A stretch of DNA of 64,000 bases from Erythrobacteraceae bacterium Alg239-R51 (GCA_947331495.1 CAMZOI010000001.1:1302001-1366000), one strand, 5' to 3'. Positions 43,990 to 53,919 are shown, counted from the first letter of the stretch. Notes: a model not told the origin generated them from the letters alone. Translations and numbers: made by a program.

Positions 43990-44475
43990 TCAGATATCGA
44001 CCTTGTTGACGTGCTGTTCCTGAGCATCGTCGATGACCGTCTTTCCCAATGCCATCTTGGCGGTGGTTAGCAGTCCCAGGTCGCCATCCCAGATTTCTGC
44101 GTTGCCCAAATCCATGCGCAGGAAGACGATGTGCGGATCGTTCTTCCCGCCTTCATACCACGCTTCGACAAAGTTGCTCCAGAATTGGTCGAACCGTTCG
44201 CGACTGTGTTCCTTCACGAGTGTTCCGTTGAACCGCGCGAAAATATCGTGCCCCTTGCTCTCGAAGGTTGCAGTCGCCGAACCGAGCTTGGCAAAATCGC
44301 TGTGATCATGCGTGAAGAACCAGATCGAGCTGTTGGCATCCTTGTCAAGCTGCGGGCTCATCGGCACGGCGGTTGAGCTATCCCCATCGAGCTGAAGGAA
44401 AAGAAAAGGAGAATCGGCAAGCGCCTTCCAGAACTTCGTTTTCAGTTGGTCGGGATCGCCTTCGGCATGTTTCAT
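43990..44475 (-). CDS. Pyridoxamine 5'-phosphate oxidase-related (general stress protein 26-like) protein
   Basis: A 161-residue split-barrel flavin-binding-type protein, starting at ATG with AAAGGA upstream. Segments such as FLFLQLDGDSSTAVPMSP, WFFTHDHSDFAKLG and HDIFARFNGTL fit the PPOX-like fold, and FWSNFVEAWYEGGKND matches the C-terminal part of general stress protein 26. These proteins bind FMN or FAD and have no settled reaction. Divergent from the DNA-repair pair by 112 bases. Confidence 0.87.
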   Translation of the reverse strand: MKHAEGDPDQLKTKFWKALADSPFLFLQLDGDSSTAVPMSPQLDKDANSSIWFFTHDHSDFAKLGSATATFESKGHDIFARFNGTLVKEHSRERFDQFWSNFVEAWYEGGKNDPHIVFLRMDLGNAEIWDGDLGLLTTAKMALGKTVIDDAQEQHVNKVDI

Positions 44476-44587
44476 CGTAAATTCCTTTCGTTGAGGATCT
44501 GATCGAACAATGGTCGAAAGCCGCCATCGGTCCCGGTCTCGGACTTTTGCGCTTGGAAGGATACCCAAAAGAACATATAAAGAACAC

Positions 44588-45832
44588 ATGGCGTCGCATT
44601 CGATTCTTCAAAAACTGGAAATCTTGGCCGATGCGGCGAAATACGATGCATCCTGCGCCTCTTCAGGAACTGCGAAGAAAAACAGTCTGGGGGGGAAAGG
44701 TCTCGGATCTACGGAGGGGATGGGGATATGCCATGCGTACGCGCCCGACGGGCGATGCATTTCGTTGCTCAAAATCCTTCTGACCAATCACTGTGTTTTT
44801 GATTGCCATTACTGTGTCAATCGCAAGAGCTCGAACGTGGCGCGAGCTCGATTTACGCCTCAGGAAGTGGTCGATCTGACCCTCGGTTTTTATCGACGCA
44901 ACTATATCGAAGGGCTTTTTCTGTCGTCGGGGATCGTGAAGAATTCCAACCATACGATGGAGCAGATCGTCGAAGTTGCTCGTATTCTGCGCGAAGAGCA
45001 TGACTTTCGCGGCTACATACATTTGAAGACCATCCCCGAGGCTGACAGCGAGATTGTCCACCGCGCAGGTCTTTACGCCGACCGTATTTCCATCAATGTC
45101 GAACTTCCGACCGACAGCGGGTTGTCCCGTTTGGCTCCCGACAAGAATGCTCGTCAGATAGAGCGTACGATGGGCGATGTTAAAGAAGATCTGATAGAAG
45201 CAGGAGATGCCAAGAAGAAATTTCGGCATGCTCCACAATTTGCTCCAGCGGGACAATCAACTCAGATGATTGTGGGCGCAGATGCAGCGACAGATGCCGA
45301 CATTGTAGGAAAAGCCAGTCGACTTTATGACGATTTTCGTCTGCGCCGGGTTTATTATTCCGCGTTCTCGCCAATCCCGGACGCGAGTGCGGTGCTACCA
45401 TTGAAGCGCCCGCCGCTCATTCGTGAGCATCGGTTATATCAATCCGACTGGCTGATGCGCTTTTATGGCTTCAAGCCGGGAGACGTTAAGCAAGCGACCG
45501 AAGCCGATGGAAATCTTCCCCTCGATATAGACCCCAAACTGGCTTGGGCACTGAAATTTCGCGATCAGTTCCCTGTCGATGTGAACCGCGCCTCACGAGA
45601 GCAATTGCTTCGCGTTCCCGGATTGGGTGTAAAGGCGGTCTCGAAAATTATCGCTAGTCGTCGCCACCGCACTTTGCGGCTCGATGATGTGGCACGCCTG
45701 ACACTTTCGGTCAGAAAGGTTCGACCCTTCATTTGCACTGTCGACTGGCGTCCTGTTACCTTGATCGACCGCGCCGATCTGCGAACCTTGCTATCCCCAA
45801 ACAAGGAACAGTTCGAACTGTTCGCCGCATGA
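44588..45832 (+). CDS. Radical SAM protein of the putative DNA modification/repair family
   Basis: A 414-residue protein. Cys69, Cys73 and Cys76 (CVFDCHYC) form the CxxxCxxC iron-sulfur site of radical SAM enzymes, and YHLKTIPEADSE-type pattern IHLKTIPEAD lies in the barrel. The C-terminus is a helix-hairpin-helix DNA-binding region (VNRASREQLLRVPGLGVKAVSKI). This is the family paired with UdgX-type proteins; the reaction is not established. The ATG at 44588 gives the family N-terminus KLEILADAAKYDASCASSG. Its TGA overlaps the next ATG (ATGA). Confidence 0.92.
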   Translation: MASHSILQKLEILADAAKYDASCASSGTAKKNSLGGKGLGSTEGMGICHAYAPDGRCISLLKILLTNHCVFDCHYCVNRKSSNVARARFTPQEVVDLTLGFYRRNYIEGLFLSSGIVKNSNHTMEQIVEVARILREEHDFRGYIHLKTIPEADSEIVHRAGLYADRISINVELPTDSGLSRLAPDKNARQIERTMGDVKEDLIEAGDAKKKFRHAPQFAPAGQSTQMIVGADAATDADIVGKASRLYDDFRLRRVYYSAFSPIPDASAVLPLKRPPLIREHRLYQSDWLMRFYGFKPGDVKQATEADGNLPLDIDPKLAWALKFRDQFPVDVNRASREQLLRVPGLGVKAVSKIIASRRHRTLRLDDVARLTLSVRKVRPFICTVDWRPVTLIDRADLRTLLSPNKEQFELFAA

Positions 45833-47259
45833 ACGATCACCCCGGCTCGTACACGATCCGTATGCCGAGATCGGACGATTTCGATTTCTGGCGCGAAATG
45901 GCCCGATCGCTGATCCAGCACGAAGCGGCTCCGGACAGGGTTTTCTGGAGTGAGCCGGGCGGAGAGGGCGATCTGTTCGCGGACGATGAACTCGCCTTGC
46001 CGGACACCCATGCGAATTCGCCGGCGGTACGGGCGAACCGCCGCTTCGTGAACCTGGCGCGGAACGCCATTCTGCATTCCGATCCCGAGCGGTTCGCGTT
46101 GCTCTACCGTGTTTTATGGCGATTACAGAACAATCCGCGGATCCTGGAGGACAAGGCTGATCCCGAGGTTCGTCGGTTGGAAGAACTGGACAAGAACGTT
46201 CGCCGCGACAGTCACAAGATGCATGCTTTTGTGCGCTTCCGTCTCGTGGAAAATACTCATGGTGGGGTCGAGGCCGAAGAACGATATGTCGCTTGGTTCG
46301 AACCGGACCATCACATCTTGCGGGCAAACGCAGGGTTTTTCATGCGCCGTTTTGCGAACATGCGGTGGTCGATCCTGACACCCCAAGGGTCGCTTCACTG
46401 GGATGGCCACACGATGTGCGAAGGGCCTCCCGCAGAACGGTCCGATGCTCCTGGCGACGATTCGATGGAAGATCTCTGGCGCAGCTATTATGCATCTATC
46501 TTCAATCCCGCGCGTTTGAAGGTTGGGGCAATGCTCAAGGAAATGCCCCGCAAGTACTGGAAGAACATGCCTGAGGCTGCTCTCATTCCCGAGTTGGTCG
46601 CGGGTGCGCAGAAGCGGGAGAGCAAAATGGTCGAGGCAGGGACGCTGGAATTCGAAGATCGCCCGGAAACTTTGGAAGCGATCGACAAGGCTATCCACGC
46701 ATGTCGCAAATGCCCGATCGGTGAACTCGACAATCATGCCGTGATGGGGGAGGGGCCGAGTGATGCGGCTCTGATGATCGTTGGAGAGCAGCCCGGCGAC
46801 CAGGAGGATCAGATTGGCCGGCCCTTCGTCGGGCCGGCAGGTCAATTGCTCGACAGTCATCTTGAGAAGATCGGAATTGAACGCAAGGCAAGTTACGTCA
46901 CAAATACGGTCAAACATTTCAAGTATGTGCGACGCGGGAAGCGAAGGTTGCATCAATCACCGGGTGCGAAGGAAATCGATACTTGTCGCTGGTGGATCGA
47001 AAGCGAGCGCGCGATCGTGAAGCCGAAACTGATACTTGCAATGGGAGCCAGTGCTGCGCGCGGAATGCTCGGCAAGACGGTCAGTATCTCGAAAGTTCGC
47101 GGTTCACCAATTCCGCTTGAAGACGGTAGCGAGCTCTGGGTGACGGCCCACCCTTCTTATCTCCTGCGATTGGACGGGCCGGCCCGAGAGGAACAGGCTA
47201 GATTGTTCGATGCAGACCTCGCAGCTGTGAAAGAACGTCTGCACGAATTGAGCGGTTGA
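45829..47259 (+). CDS. udgX: UdgX-type uracil-DNA-binding protein with N-terminal TIGR03915-like domain
   Basis: A 476-residue fusion. Residues 1-260 are the partner domain often encoded separately (FDFWREMARSLI, RRFANMRWSILTPQGSLHWDG). Residues about 285-476 are a family-4-like uracil-DNA glycosylase with GEQPGDQED (319-327), a Cys pair HACRKCPIG for an iron-sulfur cluster, and the UdgX insertion KRRLHQ whose His375 corresponds to the residue that binds the abasic sugar covalently in UdgX. So it likely removes uracil and stays bound. Coupled by ATGA to the radical SAM gene. Confidence 0.92.
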   Translation: MNDHPGSYTIRMPRSDDFDFWREMARSLIQHEAAPDRVFWSEPGGEGDLFADDELALPDTHANSPAVRANRRFVNLARNAILHSDPERFALLYRVLWRLQNNPRILEDKADPEVRRLEELDKNVRRDSHKMHAFVRFRLVENTHGGVEAEERYVAWFEPDHHILRANAGFFMRRFANMRWSILTPQGSLHWDGHTMCEGPPAERSDAPGDDSMEDLWRSYYASIFNPARLKVGAMLKEMPRKYWKNMPEAALIPELVAGAQKRESKMVEAGTLEFEDRPETLEAIDKAIHACRKCPIGELDNHAVMGEGPSDAALMIVGEQPGDQEDQIGRPFVGPAGQLLDSHLEKIGIERKASYVTNTVKHFKYVRRGKRRLHQSPGAKEIDTCRWWIESERAIVKPKLILAMGASAARGMLGKTVSISKVRGSPIPLEDGSELWVTAHPSYLLRLDGPAREEQARLFDADLAAVKERLHELSG

Positions 47260-47271
47260 AAGACCGATAGA

Positions 47272-47997
47272 TTGAAACGGCGAATATCCCGAGGCGTTGG
47301 TACGTTCGGTGGCGATCGAAAGATGATCGTGTTGCTGATCGGGATTGGTATTGTACTGTCCGGGCGAACCTGGTTGGCATCTCACCCCGAACACAATCCC
47401 TGGGCTCCGCTCGACCTGCGCGATCCTGTCGGTTGGACGACGAGTTCTAAGATGCGGGCACTCCGGGAAAACGTTCAAATTTGTCGGGACGTACTTGAAC
47501 GGAGTGAGGTAGATTTCGTGTTACTCGGTCCGGCGGGCGAAGGACCTTGCCGACGTCCGGACCGCACGCGACTTCAGGACTTTCCGGCAACGCCCGATAC
47601 CCCTGCTGTTACCTGCGAGCTGACAGCCGCCTTGCATTTATGGCAAGTAAACACGCTCAATCCTCTGGCGAGTTCGATTTTCGGCAGCGAGATCGAAAGG
47701 GTCGAGCATCTCGGTGCTTATTCATGTCGTCGGCTTTACGGACGCAGTTCAGGTCGATGGAGCGAACATGCGACCGCCAATGCCCTCGACATTTCCGGAT
47801 TTTCCCTCGAAAACGGTACCCGGATTAGCGTTGAGGACGACTGGTCGGGCGAAGGTGGCAAAACGCGTTTCTTGCGCGAAGTGCGCAACGGAGGATGCGA
47901 CGTATTCTCCACGGTACTTTCGCCGGATTACAATGCAGCTCATTCCGATCACTTCCACGTCGATATGAGCTCTCGCTGGACGGGGGTTTGCCGGTAA
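47272..47997 (+). CDS. Extensin-like family protein
   Basis: A 241-residue protein if the TTG start is used; ATG at 47323 would give 224. An N-terminal hydrophobic stretch (about 18-32) is a signal or anchor. The C-terminal domain shows the bacterial extensin-like pattern: CELTAALHLWQ, YSCRRLYG, SEHATANALDISGF and HSDHFHVDM, whose His/Asp residues resemble the zinc site of D-Ala-D-Ala peptidases. A cell-wall hydrolase role is possible but unproven. Its stop is four bases from the convergent phoB stop. Confidence 0.82.
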   Translation: MKRRISRGVGTFGGDRKMIVLLIGIGIVLSGRTWLASHPEHNPWAPLDLRDPVGWTTSSKMRALRENVQICRDVLERSEVDFVLLGPAGEGPCRRPDRTRLQDFPATPDTPAVTCELTAALHLWQVNTLNPLASSIFGSEIERVEHLGAYSCRRLYGRSSGRWSEHATANALDISGFSLENGTRISVEDDWSGEGGKTRFLREVRNGGCDVFSTVLSPDYNAAHSDHFHVDMSSRWTGVCR

Positions 47998-48001
47998 TCG
48001 T

Positions 48002-48688
48002 TCAAGGTTCGAGCGAATACCCGGCGCTTCGCACCGTGCGGATCGGATCCTTCGCTCCGTCAAATTCGATTGCCTTGCGCAGTCGGCGGATATGAACGTC
48101 GACAGTTCGAAGTTCGATATCGCTGCCGGTGCCCCATACGCCGTCTAGAAGCTGGTTGCGACTGAACACGCGGCCCGGACTTTCCATGAAGAATTTCAGC
48201 AAGCGGAACTCGGTCGGGCCGAGTTGAAGAATTTTCCCACGACGCATGACCTTGTGGGCAACCGGATCAAGTGAAATGTCGCCGACATCCAACATCTCAC
48301 CTGCGAGAGCGGGACGTATGCGCCGCATCACGGCTGCCACGCGGGCAAGCAGTTCGCGCGGACTAAAGGGCTTGGTCAGATAGTCGTCTGCCCCGGTATC
48401 GAGCCCACGCACCCGGTCGTCCTCCGCCTCGCGCGCAGTCAGCATGATGATCGGCACGTGCGCCGTCGTCTTGTCTCTACGCAAGCGGCGGCAAACCTCG
48501 ATGCCGCTGGTTCCGTCAATCATCCAGTCGAGAATAACAAGATCGGGCACTTCTTCGCTGGCGAGGATCAGTGCTTCATCGCCGTCGCCGGTCGCGCGGA
48601 CATCGTACCCTTCATTGGCGAACCGATATTCAAGCAGTTCCGACAGAGCCGGATCGTCTTCCACGAGCAGTAGTTTTGCGGCGTTCAC
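48002..48688 (-). CDS. phoB: Phosphate regulon response regulator PhoB
   Basis: A 228-residue OmpR-type activator. The receiver domain has acidic EDDP near residue 10, phospho-Asp54 in LVILDWMIDG, and Lys in TKPFSPREL. The winged helix has GPTEFRLLKFFMESPGRVFSR and DVHIRRLRKAI. Phosphorylated by PhoR when phosphate is low, it binds Pho boxes such as those before pstS and the porin. It is the last gene of the leftward phosphate run, 69 bases after phoU, and may also have an internal promoter. Confidence 0.96.
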   Translation of the reverse strand: MNAAKLLLVEDDPALSELLEYRFANEGYDVRATGDGDEALILASEEVPDLVILDWMIDGTSGIEVCRRLRRDKTTAHVPIIMLTAREAEDDRVRGLDTGADDYLTKPFSPRELLARVAAVMRRIRPALAGEMLDVGDISLDPVAHKVMRRGKILQLGPTEFRLLKFFMESPGRVFSRNQLLDGVWGTGSDIELRTVDVHIRRLRKAIEFDGAKDPIRTVRSAGYSLEP

Positions 48689-48757
48689 GGGCAGGCCTTC
48701 CCACTGGGTGCTGTCTGGTCGACCCTGTCTCTATGACCTTACGGCTACAGTTTTGTG

Positions 48758-49438
48758 TCAACGGTCCTCGTCAACGGGATAGGATCCGGTCGCCGCGAAA
48801 TGCACCATTTCCGCAACATTTGTCGCATGGTCGCCAACTCGTTCAAGATTGCGAGCGATGAAGAGCATCTGAGCGGCACTCGAAATCGTTGAAGGTTGTT
48901 CAACCATATGGCTGACAAGGTTACGGAAGATCGCGTTGTAAAAGGCATCGACCTTGTCGTCAGCGGCGATGACTTCCTTGGCCAGTTCGGCATCGCGTGC
49001 AGCATAGGCCGTCAAAACGTCGTGCACCATTTCGGCAGCCACTTCGGCCATGGCCGGCAAGAGAGTCAGGGGTTCAAATTGCTTGCGGTTCGACCCGATT
49101 TCCTTGCTCGCCTTTGCTATATTCTTCGAATAGTCGCCGATCCGCTCCACCACCCCGGCGATCTTCAGAGCTGCAATGACTTCGCGCAGATCGCCCGCCA
49201 TCGGAGCCCGCAAGGCAATGATCCGTACGGCAAGCTTGTCGACCTCGCTTTCGAGTGCGTCGATCTTCTTGTCACCGGCCACGACTCGATCGGCCAGTTC
49301 GTCGTCTCCCCGCACCAAGGCTTCGAGCGCCTGCTGGACCGCGGCTTCCGCAAGACCACCCATCTCCGCGATCAGACCGCGCAGTTTGGTAATGTCGTCG
49401 TCGAATGCCTTGACCGTATGTTCCTGCATGAGTTCCAT
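48758..49438 (-). CDS. phoU: Phosphate transport regulator PhoU
   Basis: A 226-residue helical protein made of two PhoU repeats. MQEHTVKAFDDDITKL starts the first, and each has the metal-cluster acidic pattern (ELADRVVAGDKKIDALE and ELAKEVIAADDKVDAFYN). PhoU links the Pst transporter to PhoR so that signalling stops when phosphate is high. It lies five bases after pstB and before phoB. A second ATG three codons in is equally possible as start. Confidence 0.95.
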   Translation of the reverse strand: MELMQEHTVKAFDDDITKLRGLIAEMGGLAEAAVQQALEALVRGDDELADRVVAGDKKIDALESEVDKLAVRIIALRAPMAGDLREVIAALKIAGVVERIGDYSKNIAKASKEIGSNRKQFEPLTLLPAMAEVAAEMVHDVLTAYAARDAELAKEVIAADDKVDAFYNAIFRNLVSHMVEQPSTISSAAQMLFIARNLERVGDHATNVAEMVHFAATGSYPVDEDR

Positions 49439-49442
49439 TGCC

Positions 49443-50234
49443 TTAACCGTAGCGTCCCGTGATGTAGTCTTGGGTGCGCTTTTCGTGCGGATTGGTGAAT
49501 ATGTCAGAAGTCCGACCGTATTCCACCATCTTTCCCAAGTGGAAGAACGCCGTTCGTTGGCTGACCCGGGCGGCTTGCTGCATCGAATGGGTGACGATCA
49601 CTATGGCAAACCGGCCGCTCAGTTCTGCGATGAGCTCCTCGATCTTCGCAGTGGCGATCGGATCCAGCGCCGAACACGGTTCGTCCATCAGGATGACCTC
49701 CGGGTCGACTGCGATGGCCCGCGCGATGCAAAGACGCTGTTGCTGACCGCCCGATAACGCGGTCCCGCTGTCCTGAAGGCGATCCTTGACTTCTTCCCAG
49801 AGGCCGGCGCGCTTCAGCGATTTCTCCACGATGTCGTCGAGCTGGTCCTTGCCTTCCGCCAGGCCGTGGATCTTCGGCCCATAGGCGATGTTGTCGTATA
49901 TCGATTTGGGGAAGGGGTTGGGCTTCTGGAAAACCATCCCGACCCGTGCGCGCAACTGCACCACGTCGAGCTTGGGGCTGTAGATATCCTGGCCATCGAG
50001 GGTGATATCGCCTTCGACGCGAGCGGAAGGGATCGTGTCGTTCATACGGTTCAAGGTCCGCAGGAACGTCGACTTTCCGCATCCCGACGGGCCGATGAAT
50101 GCCGTCACATATTCGGTCGGAATATCGATCGAAACTTCGTCGATTGCCTTTTTCGATCCGTAGAAGACGGAAACATCCCTAGCGCTCATCTTGGCTTCGG
50201 TTTGTTCGATGTTGTCGTGGACTACGGTCACCAT
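49443..50234 (-). CDS. pstB: Phosphate ABC transporter ATP-binding protein PstB
   Basis: The 263-residue ATPase that powers high-affinity phosphate import. Walker [11 protein letters not shown]-loop region [11 protein letters not shown] (typical of PstB), signature LSGGQQQRL, Walker [14 protein letters not shown] and the switch His in VTHSMQQAA are all present. It overlaps the pstA end by seven bases. Cytoplasmic, docked on PstA and PstC. Confidence 0.97.
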   Translation of the reverse strand: MVTVVHDNIEQTEAKMSARDVSVFYGSKKAIDEVSIDIPTEYVTAFIGPSGCGKSTFLRTLNRMNDTIPSARVEGDITLDGQDIYSPKLDVVQLRARVGMVFQKPNPFPKSIYDNIAYGPKIHGLAEGKDQLDDIVEKSLKRAGLWEEVKDRLQDSGTALSGGQQQRLCIARAIAVDPEVILMDEPCSALDPIATAKIEELIAELSGRFAIVIVTHSMQQAARVSQRTAFFHLGKMVEYGRTSDIFTNPHEKRTQDYITGRYG

Positions 50235-51478
50235 TTCTTCTCGAATTTGTTACGCAGGTAGATTGCAAGCCCGTTCATGACGAGCAGGAACAGCAAAAGC
50301 ACGATGATCGCGGCGCTGGTACGTTCCACGAAGCCGCGATCGATTTCGTCCGACCAGAGAAAGATCTGAACCGGCAGGACCGTCGCCGGCGACGTGAATC
50401 CATCGGGCGGCGTGGCGACGAACGCGCGCATCCCGATCAGCAGCAAAGGCGCAGTTTCGCCAAGCGCACGAGCCATTCCGATAATCGTACCGGTCAGTAT
50501 GCCGGGTAGGGCCAGCGGGAGAACATGATGAAATGCGACCTGCACTGGAGAGGCGCCAACGGCTAGTGCGCCATCGCGAATGCTTGGAGGAACTGCCTTG
50601 ATAGCGTTTCGGCCCGATATCACGATGACCGGCATCGTCATCAAAGCCAAGGTCATGCCGCCGATCAATGGGGCGGAGCGATAGCTGGGAAAGAGCCACA
50701 GAAATACCGCAAGGCCGAGCAGGCCGAAAATTATCGAAGGCACCGCAGCAAGGTTGTTGATCGAGACTTCTATAAGATCGGTCCACCGGTTCTTCGGTGC
50801 GTATTCTTCCAGATATATCGCGGCCAGGACCCCGATGGGGAAGGCTAGCAGAAGCGTTACCACCATTGTCAGGATCGACCCCTTGAGTGCACCCCAAATG
50901 CCGACCTGCTGGGGATTGGTGGCGTCCGCCCTGCTCAGGAATCCCGGATCGAAGTTCTTCGATATCAGGCCTGCCTCGTAAAGCCTGTTCGCCAGGACTT
51001 GCGATTCGGCCGATCCCTCGCCCTCGTAACCCGATGCGAGATCGGCCGAGGCGGGAAGAGAAAACGTAACGTCCTGGCGTAGGATGTCCGGATCAGCCAC
51101 GATCGCTCGCGCAACGTCGCGCCAGGCCTGGCGACCTAGTTCCGCAGCCGCTTCCTCGCCCAGAGCCTCCTGCGCGAAATAGTCGACAACCGAGGGCAGA
51201 CCCTGCGCTTCTAGCGTCTGCAAGGCCCCGGGCTGTTCCAAAGCGTTGCGGTCGACGGAAAGACCGGCCTGGGTGAAATCGATCGGTATGCGTAGTTCGA
51301 CGCGCTGAAACCCGCCTATTCCGTTCAGCGTCATGGTGACCAGCAGGAACAGCAGGACAGCGATCGAGAATGCAACAGCGCCAAGTCCGAGCATCTTGAA
51401 CCGCTTTTCGGCTGCATAGCGCTTTTTTAGCCGCGCCTCGAAGATCTCGGTGCGCGTGGGGGCGATACGGTTACTCAT
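50228..51478 (-). CDS. pstA: Phosphate ABC transporter permease PstA (long form)
   Basis: A 416-residue inner-membrane subunit, about 120 longer than E. coli PstA (296). After a first helix (about 30-52) an extra soluble, probably periplasmic, region of about 130 residues precedes the permease domain, which has six helices and [22 protein letters not shown] plus the coupling region [13 protein letters not shown]. Long PstA proteins occur in alphaproteobacteria; the role of the extra domain is unknown. Overlaps pstC by eight bases and pstB by seven. Confidence 0.94.
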   Translation of the reverse strand: MSNRIAPTRTEIFEARLKKRYAAEKRFKMLGLGAVAFSIAVLLFLLVTMTLNGIGGFQRVELRIPIDFTQAGLSVDRNALEQPGALQTLEAQGLPSVVDYFAQEALGEEAAAELGRQAWRDVARAIVADPDILRQDVTFSLPASADLASGYEGEGSAESQVLANRLYEAGLISKNFDPGFLSRADATNPQQVGIWGALKGSILTMVVTLLLAFPIGVLAAIYLEEYAPKNRWTDLIEVSINNLAAVPSIIFGLLGLAVFLWLFPSYRSAPLIGGMTLALMTMPVIVISGRNAIKAVPPSIRDGALAVGASPVQVAFHHVLPLALPGILTGTIIGMARALGETAPLLLIGMRAFVATPPDGFTSPATVLPVQIFLWSDEIDRGFVERTSAAIIVLLLFLLVMNGLAIYLRNKFEKKW

Positions 51479-52856
51479 AAGCCTCCCGGAACCTTTTCAC
51501 GACGCGTAGGGCAATAAAGTTGAGGGCCAGGGTTACCATGAACAGGACAAAGCCGAGTGCGAAGGCGCTGAGCGTTGCGGGATGATCGAAGCTGCCTTCG
51601 CCGGTCAACATGGCGACGATCTGGACGGTTACGGTTGTCATGGCTTCCAGGGGGTTTGCCGAAAGGTTGGCGGCGGTCGAGGCGGCCATGACGACGATCA
51701 TCGTTTCGCCGATAGCACGGCTCACCGCAAGCATGACCCCCGCCACGATCCCGGGAAGCGCCGCCGGTATCATCACTTTCTTGATGGTTTCGGACTGGGT
51801 TGCTCCCATCGCCAGGCTGCCATCGCGCATGGCACCGGGAACCGCAGCGATGCTGTCATCCGCCATGGATGAAACGAAGGGAATGATCATGACCCCCATG
51901 ACCAGTCCTGCGGCCAGTGCACTCTCACTGGACGGGTTGGAAACTCCGGCCTGCAAGGCGAGGTCGCGAATGGCCGGGGCAATCGTGAGAGCTGCGAAAT
52001 ACCCGTACACCACGGTGGGCACACCGGCGAGTATCTCCAGTGCCGGTTTGACCCATGCGCGCACTTTCGGATCGGCATACTGGGTCAGGTATATGGCGCT
52101 CATCATGCCGAGCGGGATTGCCACGATCATGGCGATGATCGCGCCAATGAAGATGGTCCCCCAGAATAGCGGGATCGCTCCGTAACGGCTGCCATCGGGG
52201 TTATCGGCGCTGCTCATGGGGTCGGGCCCCCAGAAAGTCCCGAACAGAAAATCGATCGGCGAAACCATGCCGAAAAATCGCACCGTCTCGAACACTAGGC
52301 TCGCAAGAATGCCGATAGTCGTAAGGATCGCGACGAGCGACGCCGCGAGCAGAATGGCCATCACGATCCGCTCGACCCGGTTTCGCGCCGCGAAGTCCGG
52401 CTTCAGACGAAGGAAGGCCCAGGTCCCCCCGACGAACGCGATCAGCACGGTGACGGCGATACCGATCAGGTTGAACCGCGAAAGGGCGTCCCGATAGGGT
52501 TCGACCAGTTCCTGAGCTTGTGGATTGAAGACCGCCCGGGCTGCGCCGGTAGCGACCGCCCGGGCCTCGTTCAGTATCGTCTGTCGCTGGAAACCGAAGG
52601 CGGGAAGATCGGCCGCCGCCGGACTGGCAAGCACCGATTGCGTTACCAGCCCGGGTGCGATGGCGCTCCAGACGACGATGAACAACGCCACCGGAATGAC
52701 GATCCAGAGCGCAACATACCACGCGTGATATGTCGGCAGGCTGGAGAGCCTGCCGTCCGGGCTCTCACGCCGAAACGCCCAGGCGCGAGCGCGCGCCGCC
52801 AGCCATCCAGCGAGCCCGAGCCCCAAGGCCAGAAGAAGCAGGATGATTGGCGACAC
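51471..52856 (-). CDS. pstC: Phosphate ABC transporter permease PstC (long form)
   Basis: A 461-residue permease, about 140 longer than E. coli PstC (319), with GTG start. An N-terminal extra region of about 170 residues contains two helices and a soluble segment. The permease core has FGTFWGPDPMSS, ILAGVPTVVYGYFAAL, SSMADDSIAAVPGAMRDGSLAMGATQSETIKK and the coupling motif SRAIGETMIVVMAA. Pairs with PstA to form the channel. Lies 16 bases after pstS. Confidence 0.94.
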   Translation of the reverse strand: MSPIILLLLALGLGLAGWLAARARAWAFRRESPDGRLSSLPTYHAWYVALWIVIPVALFIVVWSAIAPGLVTQSVLASPAAADLPAFGFQRQTILNEARAVATGAARAVFNPQAQELVEPYRDALSRFNLIGIAVTVLIAFVGGTWAFLRLKPDFAARNRVERIVMAILLAASLVAILTTIGILASLVFETVRFFGMVSPIDFLFGTFWGPDPMSSADNPDGSRYGAIPLFWGTIFIGAIIAMIVAIPLGMMSAIYLTQYADPKVRAWVKPALEILAGVPTVVYGYFAALTIAPAIRDLALQAGVSNPSSESALAAGLVMGVMIIPFVSSMADDSIAAVPGAMRDGSLAMGATQSETIKKVMIPAALPGIVAGVMLAVSRAIGETMIVVMAASTAANLSANPLEAMTTVTVQIVAMLTGEGSFDHPATLSAFALGFVLFMVTLALNFIALRVVKRFREAYE

Positions 52857-52872
52857 GGCTTAAGCGAGTTCT

Positions 52873-53919
52873 TCAGTTCAGCGCGGCGGCATCGAGTGTA
52901 GGAAACTCGGTTACTGCCCTGCGGTTGGCCTCTCTCACGTCGTCAGGCGATGCGACCAGACCGATATTCGCCAGTTCGCCATCCCTCGACCACATGTCCG
53001 TCCACTGCATCAGGTATTCGCGCAGGCCCGGTATGGCATCGAGATGCGCTTTCTTGACGTAAACGTACAAAGGCCGTGCCCCCGGATAGTCGAAGCTCGA
53101 GATGTTCTCGTAGGTGGGCTCCACCCCGTTTATCGGCAGACCCTGTACCTTGTCGGCGTTTTCCTCAAGATAGCTGTAACCGAACACGCCAATGGCCTTC
53201 GGATTGCTCTCGATCTTCTGAACGATCAAATTGTCCTGTTCGCCCTGATCGACATACTTGCCGTCGGAACGGACCTCGGTGCAGATCTGGTCGTACCGGT
53301 CTTCGTCGCTTTCTTCTATCGATGCCATTGCGGGGTTCGAGGCGCAGCCGACTTCCAGAACCAGTTCCTTCAGGGCATCGCGCGTTCCCGACGTGCTCGG
53401 CGGTCCGTAAACCAGGATCGGTTCGTTCGGCAGCGACGGATCGACGTCCGCCCAAGTCTGGTTGGTCTGTTCCTCCCCATAGGGATTGGCCGCGAGAGCC
53501 TCATAAACCTGCTGCGGGGTCAGGTTCATGTATATTCCGTTCTGCGCCGATGCGAAGGCAATGCCGTCCAGACCAACCTGGATTTCGGTGATCTCGGTGA
53601 CGCCATTGGCCTGACAATCGGCAAACTCTCCTGGCTTCATGCGGCGCGAGGCGTGCGCCATGTCCGGCGTATCGGCACCCAGGCCGGAGCAGAACAGGTT
53701 CATGCCGCTGCCCGTGCCAGTCGATTCGATGATCGGCGATTTGTATTCGGGGTTGGAACGCACGAATGCTTCGGAAACGGTCTTCGCGAAAGGAAAGACG
53801 GTCGATGAACCAACCGCGCGGATCGAATCGCGCGACGCAGCTTCGCCGCCATTTCCGCCACATGCTGCCAGGGCAAAAGCCGAAACAGCTGCAAAGATAA
53901 ACGATTTTGTCTTGGTCAT
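52873..53919 (-). CDS. pstS: Phosphate-binding periplasmic protein PstS
   Basis: A 348-residue substrate-binding protein starting at ATG (53919); codons upstream overlap the Pho box. The signal SFIFAAVSAFALAACGGNGG has a lipobox (AAC), so it is a lipoprotein. Phosphate-binding features include AVGSSTVFPF, ESTGTGSGMNLFC and GPPSTSGTRDALKEL. It belongs to the longer SphX/PstS type. A three-repeat Pho box lies 47 bases upstream. First gene of pstSCAB-phoU-phoB. Confidence 0.95.
   Translation of the reverse strand: MTKTKSFIFAAVSAFALAACGGNGGEAASRDSIRAVGSSTVFPFAKTVSEAFVRSNPEYKSPIIESTGTGSGMNLFCSGLGADTPDMAHASRRMKPGEFADCQANGVTEITEIQVGLDGIAFASAQNGIYMNLTPQQVYEALAANPYGEEQTNQTWADVDPSLPNEPILVYGPPSTSGTRDALKELVLEVGCASNPAMASIEESDEDRYDQICTEVRSDGKYVDQGEQDNLIVQKIESNPKAIGVFGYSYLEENADKVQGLPINGVEPTYENISSFDYPGARPLYVYVKKAHLDAIPGLREYLMQWTDMWSRDGELANIGLVASPDDVREANRRAVTEFPTLDAAALN

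Noticed and set aside
48733-48761. Possible internal phoB promoter or weak Pho-like pair between phoU and phoB
   Set aside because: A TTGACA overlaps the phoU stop, but no -10 fits at 16-18 bases, and only two poor 11-base-spaced units are present; too weak to list.
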